From Chloroflexi bacterium HGW-Chloroflexi-4 (GTDB taxonomy: Bacteria > Chloroflexota > Anaerolineae > Anaerolineales > Anaerolineaceae): a DNA stretch of 64,000 nt. A program made the translations under genes and the position numbers. The stretch lies in contig PHBW01000016.1 of the NCBI GenBank assembly GCA_002840715.1, positions 1-64,000 on the forward strand, read 5' to 3'. The notes under the pieces were generated by a model. That model was not told where the DNA came from and searched no databases. It worked only from the letters and a program-made list of their open reading frames with translations. Shown here piece by piece: positions 52,772 to 62,101 of this stretch (its first letter is position 1; the number at the start of each line of letters is the position of its first letter).

Positions 52772-53878
52772 CTATACCTCCAGTGAGGTGCTGACAGATT
52801 TTTCGATCACCTCGGCAGCAGTGACCTCGCGGCCAAGTTTTTGCGAGAGGTAAATGCCTTCCGAGATCAACATGGTATTCAACGCAATCTCGGCGGTGGG
52901 GATGAGCGGTACGCGCCCCTGGGAAGCGGCTATAAAATGTTGGCGTGGACCATCGTAAGCGTCGCCGTTTTCACGCACGTTATGAATGCGATAATCAAAG
53001 CCGTCTAGATTGGCGGTGGCATCAATATCCATATCATCAAGGCTGCGGAAGAGCCCGAAAGGTCTGAGCCTGACGCCGCCATCCGTGCCGGTGATGTAGG
53101 AACCTTCGAGCGCATCGAGATGCATAGCCCACGATTCGATCAATGAGAAGGCAATATCTTTTTCAAGGTTGATCAGGCCGACCGCAAGTTCTTCAACATC
53201 AAAATTGCTGACGGCGCGGCGTTTCTCATCCATGGCAGTGCGCTGGAAGGTGCGTCCGCTGATGCGCAGGGGGGCAGGGTTGCCGAGCAGATATAACACG
53301 TTCGCAATGTGGTAGATACCGACATCAAAAAGCGCTCCGCCGCTGGCAGAAGATTTTTGAACAAAATTGGGGGTGCCGTAGCCATCCACGTAGGGACGTC
53401 CGCGACGGCGAAAACCCGAGGAGTGGGCGAGGTAGGGTGTTCCCAGCCATCCGTTCTCAATGGCGCTCAAGGCCGCCTTGGATTCCCGGCTGAAGAGGTC
53501 AGAGATTTGTATGGAGAGCTGCTTTTTCTCTTGCCTGGCAACTTCGATCATCTTTGCGCCATCACAGTAAGAGCCTGCAATCGGTTTTTCACAGAGCACA
53601 TGCTTGCCCGCTTTCAACGCAGCAACGGTCACTGGCATATGCAGGTTGTTGTGCAGGCAGACACTCACAGCTTGAACTTCTTTTTTATCCAAAAGGGCGC
53701 GAAAATCGGTGGTCCAAAAAGGGATATTGTATTTTTTGGCAATGGTTTCGATTTTTTGTGCATCACGATCTGCAATGGCAATGATTTTTACATTTGGCAA
53801 AGTGAGATAATTTTCAAGGTGCACCATTCCGATTTGGCCTAAGCCTATAATGCCAACATTTGCAATTTCGCTTGTCAT
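52772..53878 (-). CDS. Gfo/Idh/MocA-family sugar dehydrogenase
   Basis: A 368-residue NAD(P)-dependent oxidoreductase. The N-terminal Rossmann motif VGIIGLGQIGMVH and the family EKP motif (HVLCEKPIAGSYCD, near residue 95) are present, with the C-terminal alpha/beta domain holding YHIANVLYLLGNP. Members oxidise sugar hydroxyls or act as sugar oxidoreductases. It lies 19 bases after the histidine kinase gene on the same strand and near a sugar ABC importer and isomerases, so it is probably part of that uptake and conversion module. GAGGAT precedes the ATG. Confidence 0.9.
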   Translation of the reverse strand: MTSEIANVGIIGLGQIGMVHLENYLTLPNVKIIAIADRDAQKIETIAKKYNIPFWTTDFRALLDKKEVQAVSVCLHNNLHMPVTVAALKAGKHVLCEKPIAGSYCDGAKMIEVARQEKKQLSIQISDLFSRESKAALSAIENGWLGTPYLAHSSGFRRRGRPYVDGYGTPNFVQKSSASGGALFDVGIYHIANVLYLLGNPAPLRISGRTFQRTAMDEKRRAVSNFDVEELAVGLINLEKDIAFSLIESWAMHLDALEGSYITGTDGGVRLRPFGLFRSLDDMDIDATANLDGFDYRIHNVRENGDAYDGPRQHFIAASQGRVPLIPTAEIALNTMLISEGIYLSQKLGREVTAAEVIEKSVSTSLEV

Positions 53879-53897
53879 GCTATCCTCGCCAGAATTT

Positions 53898-55283
53898 TTA
53901 TTTTTTCTTGATGACCAATGGGACCGAGAAATACACGGTGGTGCCTTTGCCCAGTTCGCTGGTCAAAGCCATTTCACCGCCGTGCAGTTCGATCAGTTGT
54001 TTTGAGATTGAAAGGCCAAGACCTGTACCGTAATCTTCGCGATCATTGGATTTATCAACCTGAAAGAAGGCATCGAAGACTTTTTCAAGATCCTCTTCGG
54101 GGATGCCCTTGCCGGTGTCTTTCACATAAACGTATGCCATCGAATCCACGACAGTGGATGATATTTTAACACCACCTTTCGTAGTGTACTTAAGTGCATT
54201 TGAAAGCAAGTTAAGTAAAACTTGTTTCAAACGTATGGCATCACCATATACATTTTTCACTAGAGAGGATAGGTTGGTTTCTAGGTAAAGCCCTTTTGAT
54301 TTATACGCGCTTTCGGTAATTAACACCACTTCATGTATGAGATTGTTGAGGTTGGTCGTTGAAATTTCGACCTCGTATTTTTTGTTTTCGAGCGAGGCCA
54401 TATCCAGAATGTCGTCAATCAACGCCTTAAGGTGCTGACTGTTTTGATAGATGCATTCGATGTCACCGCGCAGATCGGGCGTCCAGTTCACTTCGCCGTA
54501 ACTGCGAGGAGAGTTAATCATGGTTTCACTGAAACCGATGATCAAATTCAAGGGGGTGCGCAGTTCATGGCTAACATTTTGAACAAAGTTCTGCTTTACC
54601 GTCCGTGCAAGCTCGGCCTCTTCCCGGGCCTGGATCAATGATATGTTGGTGGCCGACAGGTATTTTTTATAGTCATTCAGATTGTTAACCAGTTTTTCAA
54701 GTTTGACTTCATTTTCGCGGATAATTTGTTCGTTTTGCAGGGCTGTTTGATAGCGTTTGTGATACCAGGTCAAATTGGAATGGATTTGACTCAAAATCAG
54801 TTCAAGCAGAATGGAGATGGAAATCAAGAGAAATAATGGAAAAGCCAGATTATCTAAAAAATCCCATGATTGATAGTGAATGTAAAAGAGGCTTACAGAA
54901 GCCACCACCACCAGTGCAATGAAAAATATCGATTGTTTCGTTTCAAGAAGAATGAGGGCAAACAAAATTGGGATGATGAAACTAAATAGGTAATGCGGGT
55001 CGAAATAGACAGTTAAGAGCACAAATATGGCACTGCCTTCTGAGAGACATAATGCCCAACTGGAAACGATTGGTGCTTTTTCCTTAAAATATAATGCGAC
55101 TATAAATCCGACAAGATTAAGGCCGCATACGATCCAGATGGAATTATCAAGCGAACTCAGGAGGACGGTCTGGGTATTGTAACCGGCGTGCAAAGACCAT
55201 ACCCCGGCATAGGCAAGCACTACCCCCACAATAAATGTAAAGCCCAGGCAATACTTGAGTGATTCGCTGCGAAATGTGTTCAC
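53898..55283 (-). CDS. Membrane sensor histidine kinase
   Basis: A 461-residue kinase with about six membrane helices in residues 10-190, a coiled linker, HisKA (about 235-305, QNVSHELRTPLNLIIGF with the phospho-His) and HATPase (about 345-458, LLNLLSNALKY, VKDTGKGIPEED, GTGLGLSIS). There is no extracellular domain, so it may sense within the membrane. The start appears to be GTG 55283. No ribosome site precedes it, but a perfect TATAAT lies 10 bases upstream, so the mRNA may be leaderless. No standard response regulator is adjacent. The nearest receiver protein is the unusual one at 57358-58581. Confidence 0.9.
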   Translation of the reverse strand: MNTFRSESLKYCLGFTFIVGVVLAYAGVWSLHAGYNTQTVLLSSLDNSIWIVCGLNLVGFIVALYFKEKAPIVSSWALCLSEGSAIFVLLTVYFDPHYLFSFIIPILFALILLETKQSIFFIALVVVASVSLFYIHYQSWDFLDNLAFPLFLLISISILLELILSQIHSNLTWYHKRYQTALQNEQIIRENEVKLEKLVNNLNDYKKYLSATNISLIQAREEAELARTVKQNFVQNVSHELRTPLNLIIGFSETMINSPRSYGEVNWTPDLRGDIECIYQNSQHLKALIDDILDMASLENKKYEVEISTTNLNNLIHEVVLITESAYKSKGLYLETNLSSLVKNVYGDAIRLKQVLLNLLSNALKYTTKGGVKISSTVVDSMAYVYVKDTGKGIPEEDLEKVFDAFFQVDKSNDREDYGTGLGLSISKQLIELHGGEMALTSELGKGTTVYFSVPLVIKKK

Positions 55284-55292
55284 CAGATTTGT

Positions 55293-55298
55293 ATTATA
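55293..55298 (-). promoter_or_regulatory. -10 element of the histidine kinase gene
   Basis: TATAAT on the minus strand, nine bases before the GTG start, implying a transcript that begins at or near the start codon. No clear -35. Confidence 0.45.
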
Positions 55299-55336
55299 AC
55301 TTTTTCAGTCCGTTCATGGTTAGAGAATTTTTATGT

Positions 55337-56092
55337 TTAGAGCAACACATAATCATTTGAGCGGTAAGCAGCATACATAGCCGCGCCGATCACGCCCGCT
55401 TGGTTGCGATAAAAGGCGGGTGCCAATTTGGCATATTTGGTGGTCAAGTAAAGGCGGTAATCTTCAAAATCGGAACTGATGCCGCCGCCCAATAAAATGT
55501 GATCGGGTGAAAGAATGATCTCGATCTGATTGATGACCTCCTGCAAGCGGGCAGCCCAATCTTGCAAGGTCAGATTGTCTCGCCGTAAAACAGATGCTGC
55601 GGCATAGTGCTCAGCCCACATGCCCTTTATTTCGATCATGCCAAACTCGGTATTGGGCAGCAGTTTTCCATTCAGAAACAATCCAGAGCCGATGCCGGTG
55701 CCAAGTGTCAGCACAACAGTAACCCCCCTGCGGTATTCAGCCGCACCGGGATTGTAAAGTTCTGCAAAACCTGCCGCGTCAGCATCATTAAGGGCAAAAT
55801 GGGGAACTTGTTTTTCGCGCAGGATTGAATCCACTTTTTGCCAGATATCATCAAACTGAATATCCAGATTCATGATGCCGTGTTCCCAAACCACACTTGG
55901 AAAACCGATGCCAATGCCCTTGTAGTTTTTGGCAGAAGAGATTAATTCGAGTAATGCTTCAGTGTATTTTTCGGTTCTTTGTGTTTGTGGAATTAATTTC
56001 ATATCGAAATCAATGGTTTTGATTTCTTTGCCAAATTCAACTTCACCAAATTTGATGGCGGTGCAACCAATATCAATGCCAAAGTAATTCAT
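55337..56092 (-). CDS. Polyphosphate-glucokinase-like ROK family kinase
   Basis: A 251-residue sugar kinase. YFGIDIGCTAIKFG (phosphate-1), the catalytic NDADAAGFAE, VVLTLGTGIGSGLFLNG and NTEFGMIEIKG match the polyphosphate/ATP glucokinase branch of ROK (usual NTELGHLE). The His of the last motif is Met here. It would phosphorylate glucose or an amino sugar with polyphosphate or ATP. It follows the SIS gene by 16 bases with GGAAGG upstream of its ATG, so the kinase and SIS isomerase are probably co-expressed for an imported amino sugar or glucose. Confidence 0.85.
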   Translation of the reverse strand: MNYFGIDIGCTAIKFGEVEFGKEIKTIDFDMKLIPQTQRTEKYTEALLELISSAKNYKGIGIGFPSVVWEHGIMNLDIQFDDIWQKVDSILREKQVPHFALNDADAAGFAELYNPGAAEYRRGVTVVLTLGTGIGSGLFLNGKLLPNTEFGMIEIKGMWAEHYAAASVLRRDNLTLQDWAARLQEVINQIEIILSPDHILLGGGISSDFEDYRLYLTTKYAKLAPAFYRNQAGVIGAAMYAAYRSNDYVLL

Positions 56093-56108
56093 GCTTTACC
56101 TTCCAAAA

Positions 56109-57251
56109 TTAATGTGTGCCAGGTGGAAAGAAGGAGGCGTAAATATCACCCAATTCAGGATGGCGGTCTTCAAGATTTACATCAGGATTCAACCCCTTAT
56201 GCAGGGCAAGGGAGTAAAACAAATATTGTGAAGCAACTGCAGCAGGGAACTGGCCGTAGAGACGACCGTTTTCCAACTCGGGAAGGGACATTTTGTAGGC
56301 TTTGTCTGCCCAATCTGCTTCAGGGTGATCGGTAATGATGATTAAATTTACATTGGAGAAAATGATCCCTTTGGAAATGCGAACTGCTTTGTCAAGCGAG
56401 CGTTCGTCTGTTTGCAGCAGGATGACCGTGAGGTCGCTCTTGAAACAAGCGCTGGGACCGTGGGTAAATTCTTCCAGACCGAAACTGGTGGCGCTCTCGC
56501 CGAGCACTTCCATCATTTTCAATCTGATCTCATCCGCGTTGGCTTTTTGAGCGCCAAAACCAGTGACCATGTAGCGCGTTTGTGAAACTGGCAGCTTTTC
56601 TGCTATGGCTTTTGCGGATTGCGCCCATAGTTGTGCGTTTTCACGGATGGATTCGATGGTTTTAGACATTTGTGCGATAAAGGGTGCACTGATGGCTTCT
56701 GATTGTGTCAGGATGCCGGCCAGCATGGCAAACAAGGCGGTGCTCAGGTAAGTGCGTGTTTTGCCAAGCGGAATTTCGTGTAAAAAGGGATCGGTCAGTG
56801 CCAGATCAGCAGATTTTGCCAGGCGAGACTCGGGGTTGGCTGATATGCCAACTGTAAAAGCGCCAAGTGCTTTTGATTTTTCAAGTGACAGACAGGTGGT
56901 GATGGATTGACCGGATTCACTGATTCCGATGACCATGGTTTTTCCATCGATGCCGGGAGGGGAGTCGAGTTCGAAATCGTAAGCATCCAAGGCAGTGACG
57001 GGGATGTTCAAAAGGGATTGTAAAATATATGCCGATGCCTGGCAGGCATTATAGGAGGTGCCGCAGCCAACAGTGAAAATCTTCGCAGGGGTAAAACCGG
57101 ATACAGCAAGTTTAACGCGTTTGAGAATATCAGTCGCCATGCAGGCTGTCAAACAATCCGGAATATCGGCGATGGCGTCAGCCATGTAAAAAGGGTGCTG
57201 TTTGCGCAAGACACCAGATGGGAATTTTTTGCTGAGTTTTTCGAGATCCAT
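56109..57251 (-). CDS. SIS-domain sugar-phosphate isomerase/deaminase (GlmS-like, no glutaminase)
   Basis: A 380-residue protein with two SIS domains similar to the isomerase half of GlmS: VGCGTSYNACQASAYILQ, GISESGQSITTCL, TRTYLSTALFA and LEEFTHGPSAC. It lacks the N-terminal glutaminase. Such proteins (AgaS-, FrlB- or NagB-II-like) deaminate or isomerise amino-sugar phosphates, or split fructosamine phosphates. ATG 57251 with GAAGGA is preferred to a start at 57275. Together with the ROK kinase and the ABC importer it suggests amino-sugar or glycated-compound use. The exact substrate is not readable. Confidence 0.82.
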   Translation of the reverse strand: MDLEKLSKKFPSGVLRKQHPFYMADAIADIPDCLTACMATDILKRVKLAVSGFTPAKIFTVGCGTSYNACQASAYILQSLLNIPVTALDAYDFELDSPPGIDGKTMVIGISESGQSITTCLSLEKSKALGAFTVGISANPESRLAKSADLALTDPFLHEIPLGKTRTYLSTALFAMLAGILTQSEAISAPFIAQMSKTIESIRENAQLWAQSAKAIAEKLPVSQTRYMVTGFGAQKANADEIRLKMMEVLGESATSFGLEEFTHGPSACFKSDLTVILLQTDERSLDKAVRISKGIIFSNVNLIIITDHPEADWADKAYKMSLPELENGRLYGQFPAAVASQYLFYSLALHKGLNPDVNLEDRHPELGDIYASFFPPGTH

Positions 57252-57357
57252 GATTATTCCTTCGTTTAGAGTCAAGAACCAATATAAACGATTATTGAAA
57301 GGAATAATTGCCTTTCATCTGCCAAATCATTGCCAATGAAATAAAACTTGCGAAAGA

Positions 57358-58581
57358 TTAATCGACGGTTTTGATGAGATTTAAATCTTGCAGAGTTTTG
57401 ATCAATTCCAGCCGATTGATCGGCTTGCGGATATATGCCGCCGCTTTGACCGCCTGTGAAAGTTCTGGTTCGAAGAGCACTGAACAAATAATCACGGGGA
57501 TATCCATGGTTTGGGGGTTGGCCTTCAGATTTTTGATCATCTGCCAGCCATCCATTTTGGGCATCAAGATGTCGAGCAGGATGAAATCAGGTTTGACGAG
57601 TTGAATCAGATTGAGGGCGATGGTGTAGTTATCCGCACCGAAAACCTGGATGCCGTATGACCCCAGCATCCTTTCAATCAAACGGCGAACGGATTCAACA
57701 TCGTCTATCACAAGGCAGCTGATCTGCTTTTTGACCGGTAAAATCACCGAGATTTCGGTCACGCCGTCTTTTTCGCTGAAATGGTGGCGCAGCCCTTGAA
57801 TGGTGAAAAAGAGCTGTGCGATGCTCCAATGCTCGGAAGTGCGGCTGTTGGGGGTATTAAAAATGAAAGCCAGTTCGTAGAAAAAATCATTTAACTTGCG
57901 TGTTTTAATCTGAGCCTGCAGATTGCCGTTACTTTCGCCAATCATCGAATATATCTTGTAAAGCCCCTGCTTGGTAAGCACCTGGTCAACCATTACATTG
58001 AGGGATGTGTCTACATCCTTTAGTTCAATCCGCTCGTGAAAATTGGTGTTCATTAACGATTTGCATAATTGTAGAGCTTGTTCGAGGATTTGTGACAGAT
58101 TAATCAGATCGTATGAGATTTCCCAGTTTTTCAGTTCTTCTTTGATCAGTTCCTGGTCGTAGGTTTCAATTTCTTGGATGGATTCTACTTCAGGCTGATC
58201 AGATTCTTTGGTTTGGGAGGCATGGTGATCCCAAAGGATTGAGACAAGGGCGTCAAGCCCTTTTTTTAAATCTCGTTGAACCTGTCTCTGACTTAAACCC
58301 AATTCTTCTTCAATGACATGCCATTCTTTGAGTTGAAAATAACGAAAGGTGAGAATCTTGTAACACCGCCATTCAGAGGCAATTGACGGCGTACCATCAG
58401 GGGGTTGTAGAAAGTTAATACTTTTTTGAATGGTTTCTCGCAATGCATGCATTCGAACGGTGATAGGCGCATCTTCACCGGAATAAAAGAGGTTCAGTAA
58501 ATTGTGGTTTTCAAGATAGGCAGGGTCAGACAAATGATTCAGGATATCTTTTACAGCATTTTGAAATTCAGTCCTATCCAT
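57358..58581 (-). CDS. Receiver protein with N-terminal sigma-like HTH and C-terminal REC
   Basis: A 407-residue protein with reversed domain order. Residues about 75-125 hold a helix-turn-helix resembling sigma region 4 (LKEWHVIEEELGLSQRQVQRDLKKG). The middle (about 155-285) looks like a degenerate HATPase-type region without clear G boxes. The C-terminus (about 290-405) is a receiver, SCLVIDDVES, FILLDILMPKMDGW with the phospho-Asp, and AYIRKPI. It may be partnered with the orphan kinase at 53898. It is divergent from the sugar ABC operon, so it may control it. ATG 58581 with GGAAGGTG is preferred to a longer form. Confidence 0.8.
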   Translation of the reverse strand: MDRTEFQNAVKDILNHLSDPAYLENHNLLNLFYSGEDAPITVRMHALRETIQKSINFLQPPDGTPSIASEWRCYKILTFRYFQLKEWHVIEEELGLSQRQVQRDLKKGLDALVSILWDHHASQTKESDQPEVESIQEIETYDQELIKEELKNWEISYDLINLSQILEQALQLCKSLMNTNFHERIELKDVDTSLNVMVDQVLTKQGLYKIYSMIGESNGNLQAQIKTRKLNDFFYELAFIFNTPNSRTSEHWSIAQLFFTIQGLRHHFSEKDGVTEISVILPVKKQISCLVIDDVESVRRLIERMLGSYGIQVFGADNYTIALNLIQLVKPDFILLDILMPKMDGWQMIKNLKANPQTMDIPVIICSVLFEPELSQAVKAAAYIRKPINRLELIKTLQDLNLIKTVD

Positions 58582-58890
58582 GAGCACCTTCCAAAAATTG
58601 GTCAACAAAAAATTATTAGCTCAAATATATCATTTTATTGAAACATCGTTAATTACCTCTAAATAAAATTGTGATTGAAAAAACAAAAAGGCAATTCTTT
58701 GGCAACAACTTGTCGCAAGAAGCCCTTCAAATTGTAATATTCTGTAATTGCGAAACTTCTATACCAGATTAACCATGAATTTTGAATCTTTTTACTTTTT
58801 TTAATTGGAGGTGCGAATAAGTCGATTAAGATTATGTTACTTACATTGCCGGCAATTCATTCTTTGCAAGCGATAAATTGAGGAGAAAAA
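58582..58890. promoter_or_regulatory. Divergent control region with palindromic operator
   Basis: This 309-base AT-rich region holds no gene. The perfect 12-base palindrome ATTGCCGGCAAT (58845-58856) lies 34 bases before the ABC binding-protein start and looks like a LacI-family or similar operator. GAGGAG at 58880-58885 is the ribosome site of that gene. No convincing promoter hexamer pair was found by eye. Confidence 0.5.
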
Positions 58891-60225
58891 ATGAAGAAAA
58901 GTATTCAAGTATTACTCAGCATCATCATTTTAGGCGCACTTTTGCTTTCAGCCTGCGCCCCACAAGCACTGGCACCAGAAGTTGCTGCCACTGAAGCTGC
59001 CGCCCCTGAAGCCGCTGCAACTGAAGCAGCTGCTGAAGCTCAACCTGTTACCCTTGAGTTCTGGACGTTCTCTGATTATGCCTCCGATGCCGGCGGCGAT
59101 ATGATGAAAACCTTCATCTCTGAATTTGAAGCTGCCCATCCCGGTGTTACGATCAACATTACCGGCAAGGGTGGTGATGAATTGAATACTGGTATTGTCA
59201 CCAGTGCTGCAAGCGGCACGATCCCTGATATTTACATGGGCACAACCAGCCAGGGTGCTCTCTTCACTGGCATTAATGCCATGGCCAATGTCTATGATCG
59301 CTGGATGGCTATGCCGGAAGATTATCGTTCTCAATTTGACCCCAATATGATCAGTGAAGTCACCCCAGTTGACGGCGAAATGTATGCCATGCCTTTCACT
59401 GGTTATGCCACATTCCTGTATCGGAACCTGACTGTTTTGAAAGCTGCAGGAATTGATCCTGCCACCCCTGTCAATACTTGGGATGAATGGCTTGCTCAAA
59501 TGAAACAAATCAAGGAAGCAGGATTCCTTGGAATGGGTTCATTCTATAATGACTGGTGGGATTTCACCAATATTTATAGTGGTGCTGCCACAGATGACGA
59601 ATGGGGTATCGATTTTGATGCCAAAACCACCAAAATGAGCCCGGAGAAATACATCGAGACTATCAAATTCCTCGAAGCCGCCAAAGAATACGGCACCGAA
59701 AATGGTGACCAGGATCAAGCGACCACCGACCTATTCTTGAGCGATCGACTTGCTTTCATTGTCACCGGTCCCTGGATGGACCCCACTTTCACTGCAGCTA
59801 AAGAAAATGGTTTGGATTATGACTATGTTTTGATCCCTGGCGCTACCCCTGATAACAAGGGTGGTGTTCGTGGAACAGAATTCGTGACCATCTCTCCTGC
59901 CACTGCCAATGCCGACCTGGCTTGGGAATTCGTCACCTATATCTGCGACGAACCTCAGCTCTTGCGCTGGTCTGAAGCTTTGGGCCGTTTCAATGGCAAT
60001 CAAAAAGCCATGGCTCAGGTTGAGAATTCACTGCTTAAGATCACCATCGACGCAGCTGCATCATCCCTGTTGGAACGACCCCCTCATTTCACCACCGCCT
60101 ATCCCGGTAACTACTACCAGGTGCTTCAAGACAACCTGGCCCAGATCACCTCTGGTGTATTCACTCCCGAAGACGGCGCTGCTGATTTGATCACCCAATT
60201 GAACGCAACCATCGCTGGAAACTAA
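58891..60225 (+). CDS. ABC sugar transporter, substrate-binding lipoprotein
   Basis: A 444-residue family 1 solute-binding protein. The signal peptide MKKSIQVLLSIIILGALLLSAC ends at lipobox LLSAC, with lipid on Cys22. An Ala/Glu/Thr/Pro repeat linker (about 27-50) of a type common in Chloroflexota binding proteins is followed by the binding fold (LEFWTFSDY, GTIPDIYMG, FLYRNLTVLKAAGID). It captures an oligosaccharide, sugar or glycoside outside the membrane for the two permeases. AGGAG precedes the ATG. An 11-bp hairpin between this gene and the permeases probably keeps its mRNA more abundant. Confidence 0.94.
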   Translation: MKKSIQVLLSIIILGALLLSACAPQALAPEVAATEAAAPEAAATEAAAEAQPVTLEFWTFSDYASDAGGDMMKTFISEFEAAHPGVTINITGKGGDELNTGIVTSAASGTIPDIYMGTTSQGALFTGINAMANVYDRWMAMPEDYRSQFDPNMISEVTPVDGEMYAMPFTGYATFLYRNLTVLKAAGIDPATPVNTWDEWLAQMKQIKEAGFLGMGSFYNDWWDFTNIYSGAATDDEWGIDFDAKTTKMSPEKYIETIKFLEAAKEYGTENGDQDQATTDLFLSDRLAFIVTGPWMDPTFTAAKENGLDYDYVLIPGATPDNKGGVRGTEFVTISPATANADLAWEFVTYICDEPQLLRWSEALGRFNGNQKAMAQVENSLLKITIDAAASSLLERPPHFTTAYPGNYYQVLQDNLAQITSGVFTPEDGAADLITQLNATIAGN

Positions 60226-60253
60226 CCCTTCTTAGCTTCTTTTCTCTGTACGA

Positions 60254-60281
60254 TGAGGTGCGGATTTACCTCCGCACCTCA
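60254..60281 (+). other. Intra-operon stem-loop after the binding-protein gene
   Basis: TGAGGTGCGGA (60254-60264) pairs perfectly with TCCGCACCTCA (60271-60281), loop 6 bases, no U tract. Typical of RNA hairpins that protect the binding-protein message and reduce permease expression. Confidence 0.75.
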
Positions 60282-60309
60282 AACAACACTAATTAGGAGA
60301 ATCAAAATA

Positions 60310-61194
60310 ATGAAATACTGGTTCAGGAAGACACTCAAGCATTATTTGATGCTTCTCCCTTTCTTCTTTTTCTTTTCGGTTTTCTTTATCTACCCAATAA
60401 TTAAAGGGTTGAATACCAGTTTTTTCAAATGGGATAGTGTCAATCCTGCGGTATTTGTTCAGTTTCAGAACTACATCAATTTAATCAAATCGCGTGATTT
60501 CATTATTTCTTTTACAAATATTTTAAAGTATGTTTCAATCACGGTTCCCCTGGGCATCACAGTGGCTTTTTCACTGGCGTTGTTTGTCAACAGCCTGAAA
60601 GGACCGTTATCCAATTTCTTCCGAAGTGCTTATTTTGTTCCCACCATGATGCCCCTGTTTTTGGCGGCATCGGTTTGGCGGTGGATGTACGCACCTGAGG
60701 TTGGCATTATCAATACCGCACTCCAGGCAATCGGGCTGGATTCAATTAACTTCCTAAAAAATCCGGCCTATATGATGTTCGCTCTCATTATTGTTGACGT
60801 GTGGCGGTCTGCCGGATGGAATATGGTAATCCTGTTAGCCGGTTTGAAAAACATTCCCAATGACTATTACGACGCTGCAAAGGTCGATGGTGCAAATAAA
60901 TGGCAAGAGATGATCTACATCACTATTCCACTGCTTGAACCAGTTCTGTTCTTTGTCATTGCGCAAGGTTTCATCTTCGCACTTCAAGTATTTGATGCTC
61001 CCTGGCTTCTTACACTTTCCACAACCCAGGGGTATGGCGGACGTCTCAAAGCACTGCTCTTCCCGGTAATGGATATGTTCGGACGCGCTTTCGGTGTTTA
61101 CAAATTTGGTGAAGCGTCGGCTTACGGGTTCATGCTCACCATCTTGATCATCATCATCACCTCCATCTTGTTTATCGTGCGCCGAAAAGACTAG
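60310..61194 (+). CDS. ABC sugar transporter permease (MalF/UgpA type)
   Basis: A 294-residue inner-membrane permease with six predicted helices. The EAA loop for ATPase contact is YYDAAKVDGANKWQEMIYITIPLL (D-A-x-x-D-G core). ATG 60310 with AGGAGA is chosen; the frame is open further upstream through the hairpin but has no ribosome site there. It pairs with the next gene. No ATP-binding subunit is encoded here, so a shared MsmX-type ATPase from elsewhere is expected. Confidence 0.94.
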   Translation: MKYWFRKTLKHYLMLLPFFFFFSVFFIYPIIKGLNTSFFKWDSVNPAVFVQFQNYINLIKSRDFIISFTNILKYVSITVPLGITVAFSLALFVNSLKGPLSNFFRSAYFVPTMMPLFLAASVWRWMYAPEVGIINTALQAIGLDSINFLKNPAYMMFALIIVDVWRSAGWNMVILLAGLKNIPNDYYDAAKVDGANKWQEMIYITIPLLEPVLFFVIAQGFIFALQVFDAPWLLTLSTTQGYGGRLKALLFPVMDMFGRAFGVYKFGEASAYGFMLTILIIIITSILFIVRRKD

Positions 61195-61202
61195 AGGATT
61201 TC

Positions 61203-62060
61203 ATGACGACCTTTTTTAAATTTATTAAGAAACATTTCAGCATTGGCGGCATTTTTAAGTGGACGCTGGCGATCATCTTTCTCATTATGGCGCTCTTCCC
61301 CATCTGGTGGATGTTTAACATCGTTTTCAGCGAACCCGGAATACCCATTGCCATCAATCCGCGTTTGTATCCGACCTCGTTTTCTGCCGGTATTCAGAAT
61401 ATCAAGGATGTGCTTTCTGAAGCCAATGTATTGGCTGCTTACGGACATTCGTTAACCTATGCCTTCCTCACCGTTATCGGGTCACTCCTATTAACTTCCA
61501 TGGCGGCGTTTGAATTTGCATTGTTTGATTTTCCTGGCAAAAAGATTTTGTTTGCGCTTGTGCTGGTCGCCATGATGATCCCCACGGCAGTCACGCTTGT
61601 GCCTACCTACCTGTTGGTAGCCAAATTGGGGTGGGTGAACAAAATGCAGGGTTTGGTGGTACCGGGTCTGGCATCTGCATTTGGGCTTTTCATGCTGACC
61701 CAGTTTTTCAAAGATATTCCGCGCGAGATCATGGATGCAGCTCAGATTGACGGTGACACTCATTTTGGCGTCTACTGGCATGTGGTGCTGCCCCTTTCAC
61801 GCAACGCCTTGGTAACCATGGCCATTTTGACTTTCATGACCACCTGGGGCAACTATGTTTGGCCGATGGTGATTGCCAAAAATAATGACATCATAACCGT
61901 CAGTCAGATGATCAACTGGTATAACGATCCGAACTCGTTTATGACTGTCAATCTGATGATGACTGCCTTCCTGCTGGCTGCAATTTTGCCTATCATTGTC
62001 TACATCATTTTCCAAAGGCAGATCATTCAGGGCATATCCATCACAGGCCTCAAAGGCTAG
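61203..62060 (+). CDS. ABC sugar transporter permease (MalG/UgpE type)
   Basis: A 285-residue inner-membrane permease with six predicted helices. The EAA-type loop is IMDAAQIDGDTHFGVYWHVVLPL. It starts 8 bases after the first permease with GAGGA upstream, so the two are made together. They form the channel for the substrate delivered by the lipoprotein. Confidence 0.94.
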   Translation: MTTFFKFIKKHFSIGGIFKWTLAIIFLIMALFPIWWMFNIVFSEPGIPIAINPRLYPTSFSAGIQNIKDVLSEANVLAAYGHSLTYAFLTVIGSLLLTSMAAFEFALFDFPGKKILFALVLVAMMIPTAVTLVPTYLLVAKLGWVNKMQGLVVPGLASAFGLFMLTQFFKDIPREIMDAAQIDGDTHFGVYWHVVLPLSRNALVTMAILTFMTTWGNYVWPMVIAKNNDIITVSQMINWYNDPNSFMTVNLMMTAFLLAAILPIIVYIIFQRQIIQGISITGLKG

Positions 62061-62101
62061 TCATTCACCCATGAATTCCCACTCATAAGGAGAGAATTTC
62101 A

